6,479 bases of DNA, taken from assembly GCA_027483745.1 (NCBI GenBank), contig JAIXTZ010000358.1, positions 1 to 6,479 of the forward strand. The letters are read 5' to 3'. How positions within the stretch are numbered: the first letter of the stretch is position 1; every line of letters begins with the position of its first letter. The position numbers and the translations under genes are program-made. The DNA is from Lysobacteraceae bacterium. GTDB taxonomy: Bacteria > Pseudomonadota > Gammaproteobacteria > Xanthomonadales > Xanthomonadaceae. Positions 5,685-6,479 of the stretch are shown one piece after another. The notes under the pieces are model-generated. The model did not search any database. It saw nothing but the letters and a program-made list of their open reading frames with translations, and was not told the origin of the DNA.

Positions 5685-6479
<795 letters not shown>

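Overview
The window is about 6.5 kb of GC-rich (roughly two thirds G+C), densely packed bacterial chromosome with ordinary housekeeping genes. Gene order and protein details suggest a gammaproteobacterium of the Xanthomonadales (Lysobacteraceae/Xanthomonadaceae type). This rests on ispF-truD, surE-pcm-nlpD and yhbY divergent from rlmE-ftsH, on a SurE signature reading [12 protein letters not shown], and on an nlpD that is not followed by rpoS. The assignment is inferred from remembered gene neighbourhoods, not from a search.

Layout, left to right. (1) The last codons of a plus-strand gene, probably ispF, overlap truD (tRNA pseudouridine-13 synthase), which starts at a GTG. (2) An Smr-domain endonuclease gene lies on the minus strand, convergent with truD. 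A perfect 12-bp hairpin sits across the convergent junction. (3) An 88-bp divergent spacer leads into surE-pcm-nlpD on the plus strand: nucleotidase/phosphatase, protein isoaspartate repair methyltransferase, and a LysM plus degenerate LytM lipoprotein. These three genes overlap or touch. (4) A minus-strand pair follows, convergent with nlpD: yhbY (CRM-domain ribosome-associated protein) and then an Mth938-like protein. (5) A 92-bp divergent spacer leads to rlmE (23S rRNA 2'-O-methyltransferase) and ftsH (membrane AAA+ protease). ftsH is cut by the right edge after its Walker B motif.

Functionally, four genes act on RNA or the ribosome (truD, smr, yhbY, rlmE). Three concern repair, nucleotide or protein quality control (surE, pcm, ftsH). 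One concerns cell-wall splitting at division (nlpD). Most adjacent same-strand genes are joined by 1-4 bp overlaps or a 3-nt gap, which implies translational coupling in short operons: ispF-truD, surE-pcm-nlpD, yhbY-mth938 and rlmE-ftsH. The two divergent spacers carry the same octamer TATCATGG at exactly the same distance from the start codons of surE and rlmE. It is the best promoter candidate in the window.

I found no RNA genes, mobile elements, CRISPR arrays or attachment sites, and no evidence of an undescribed multi-gene system. The points of interest are small: the paired promoter-like elements, the terminator-like hairpin, a dyad in the yhbY/rlmE spacer, the smr insertion between truD and surE, and the inactive-looking LytM site.
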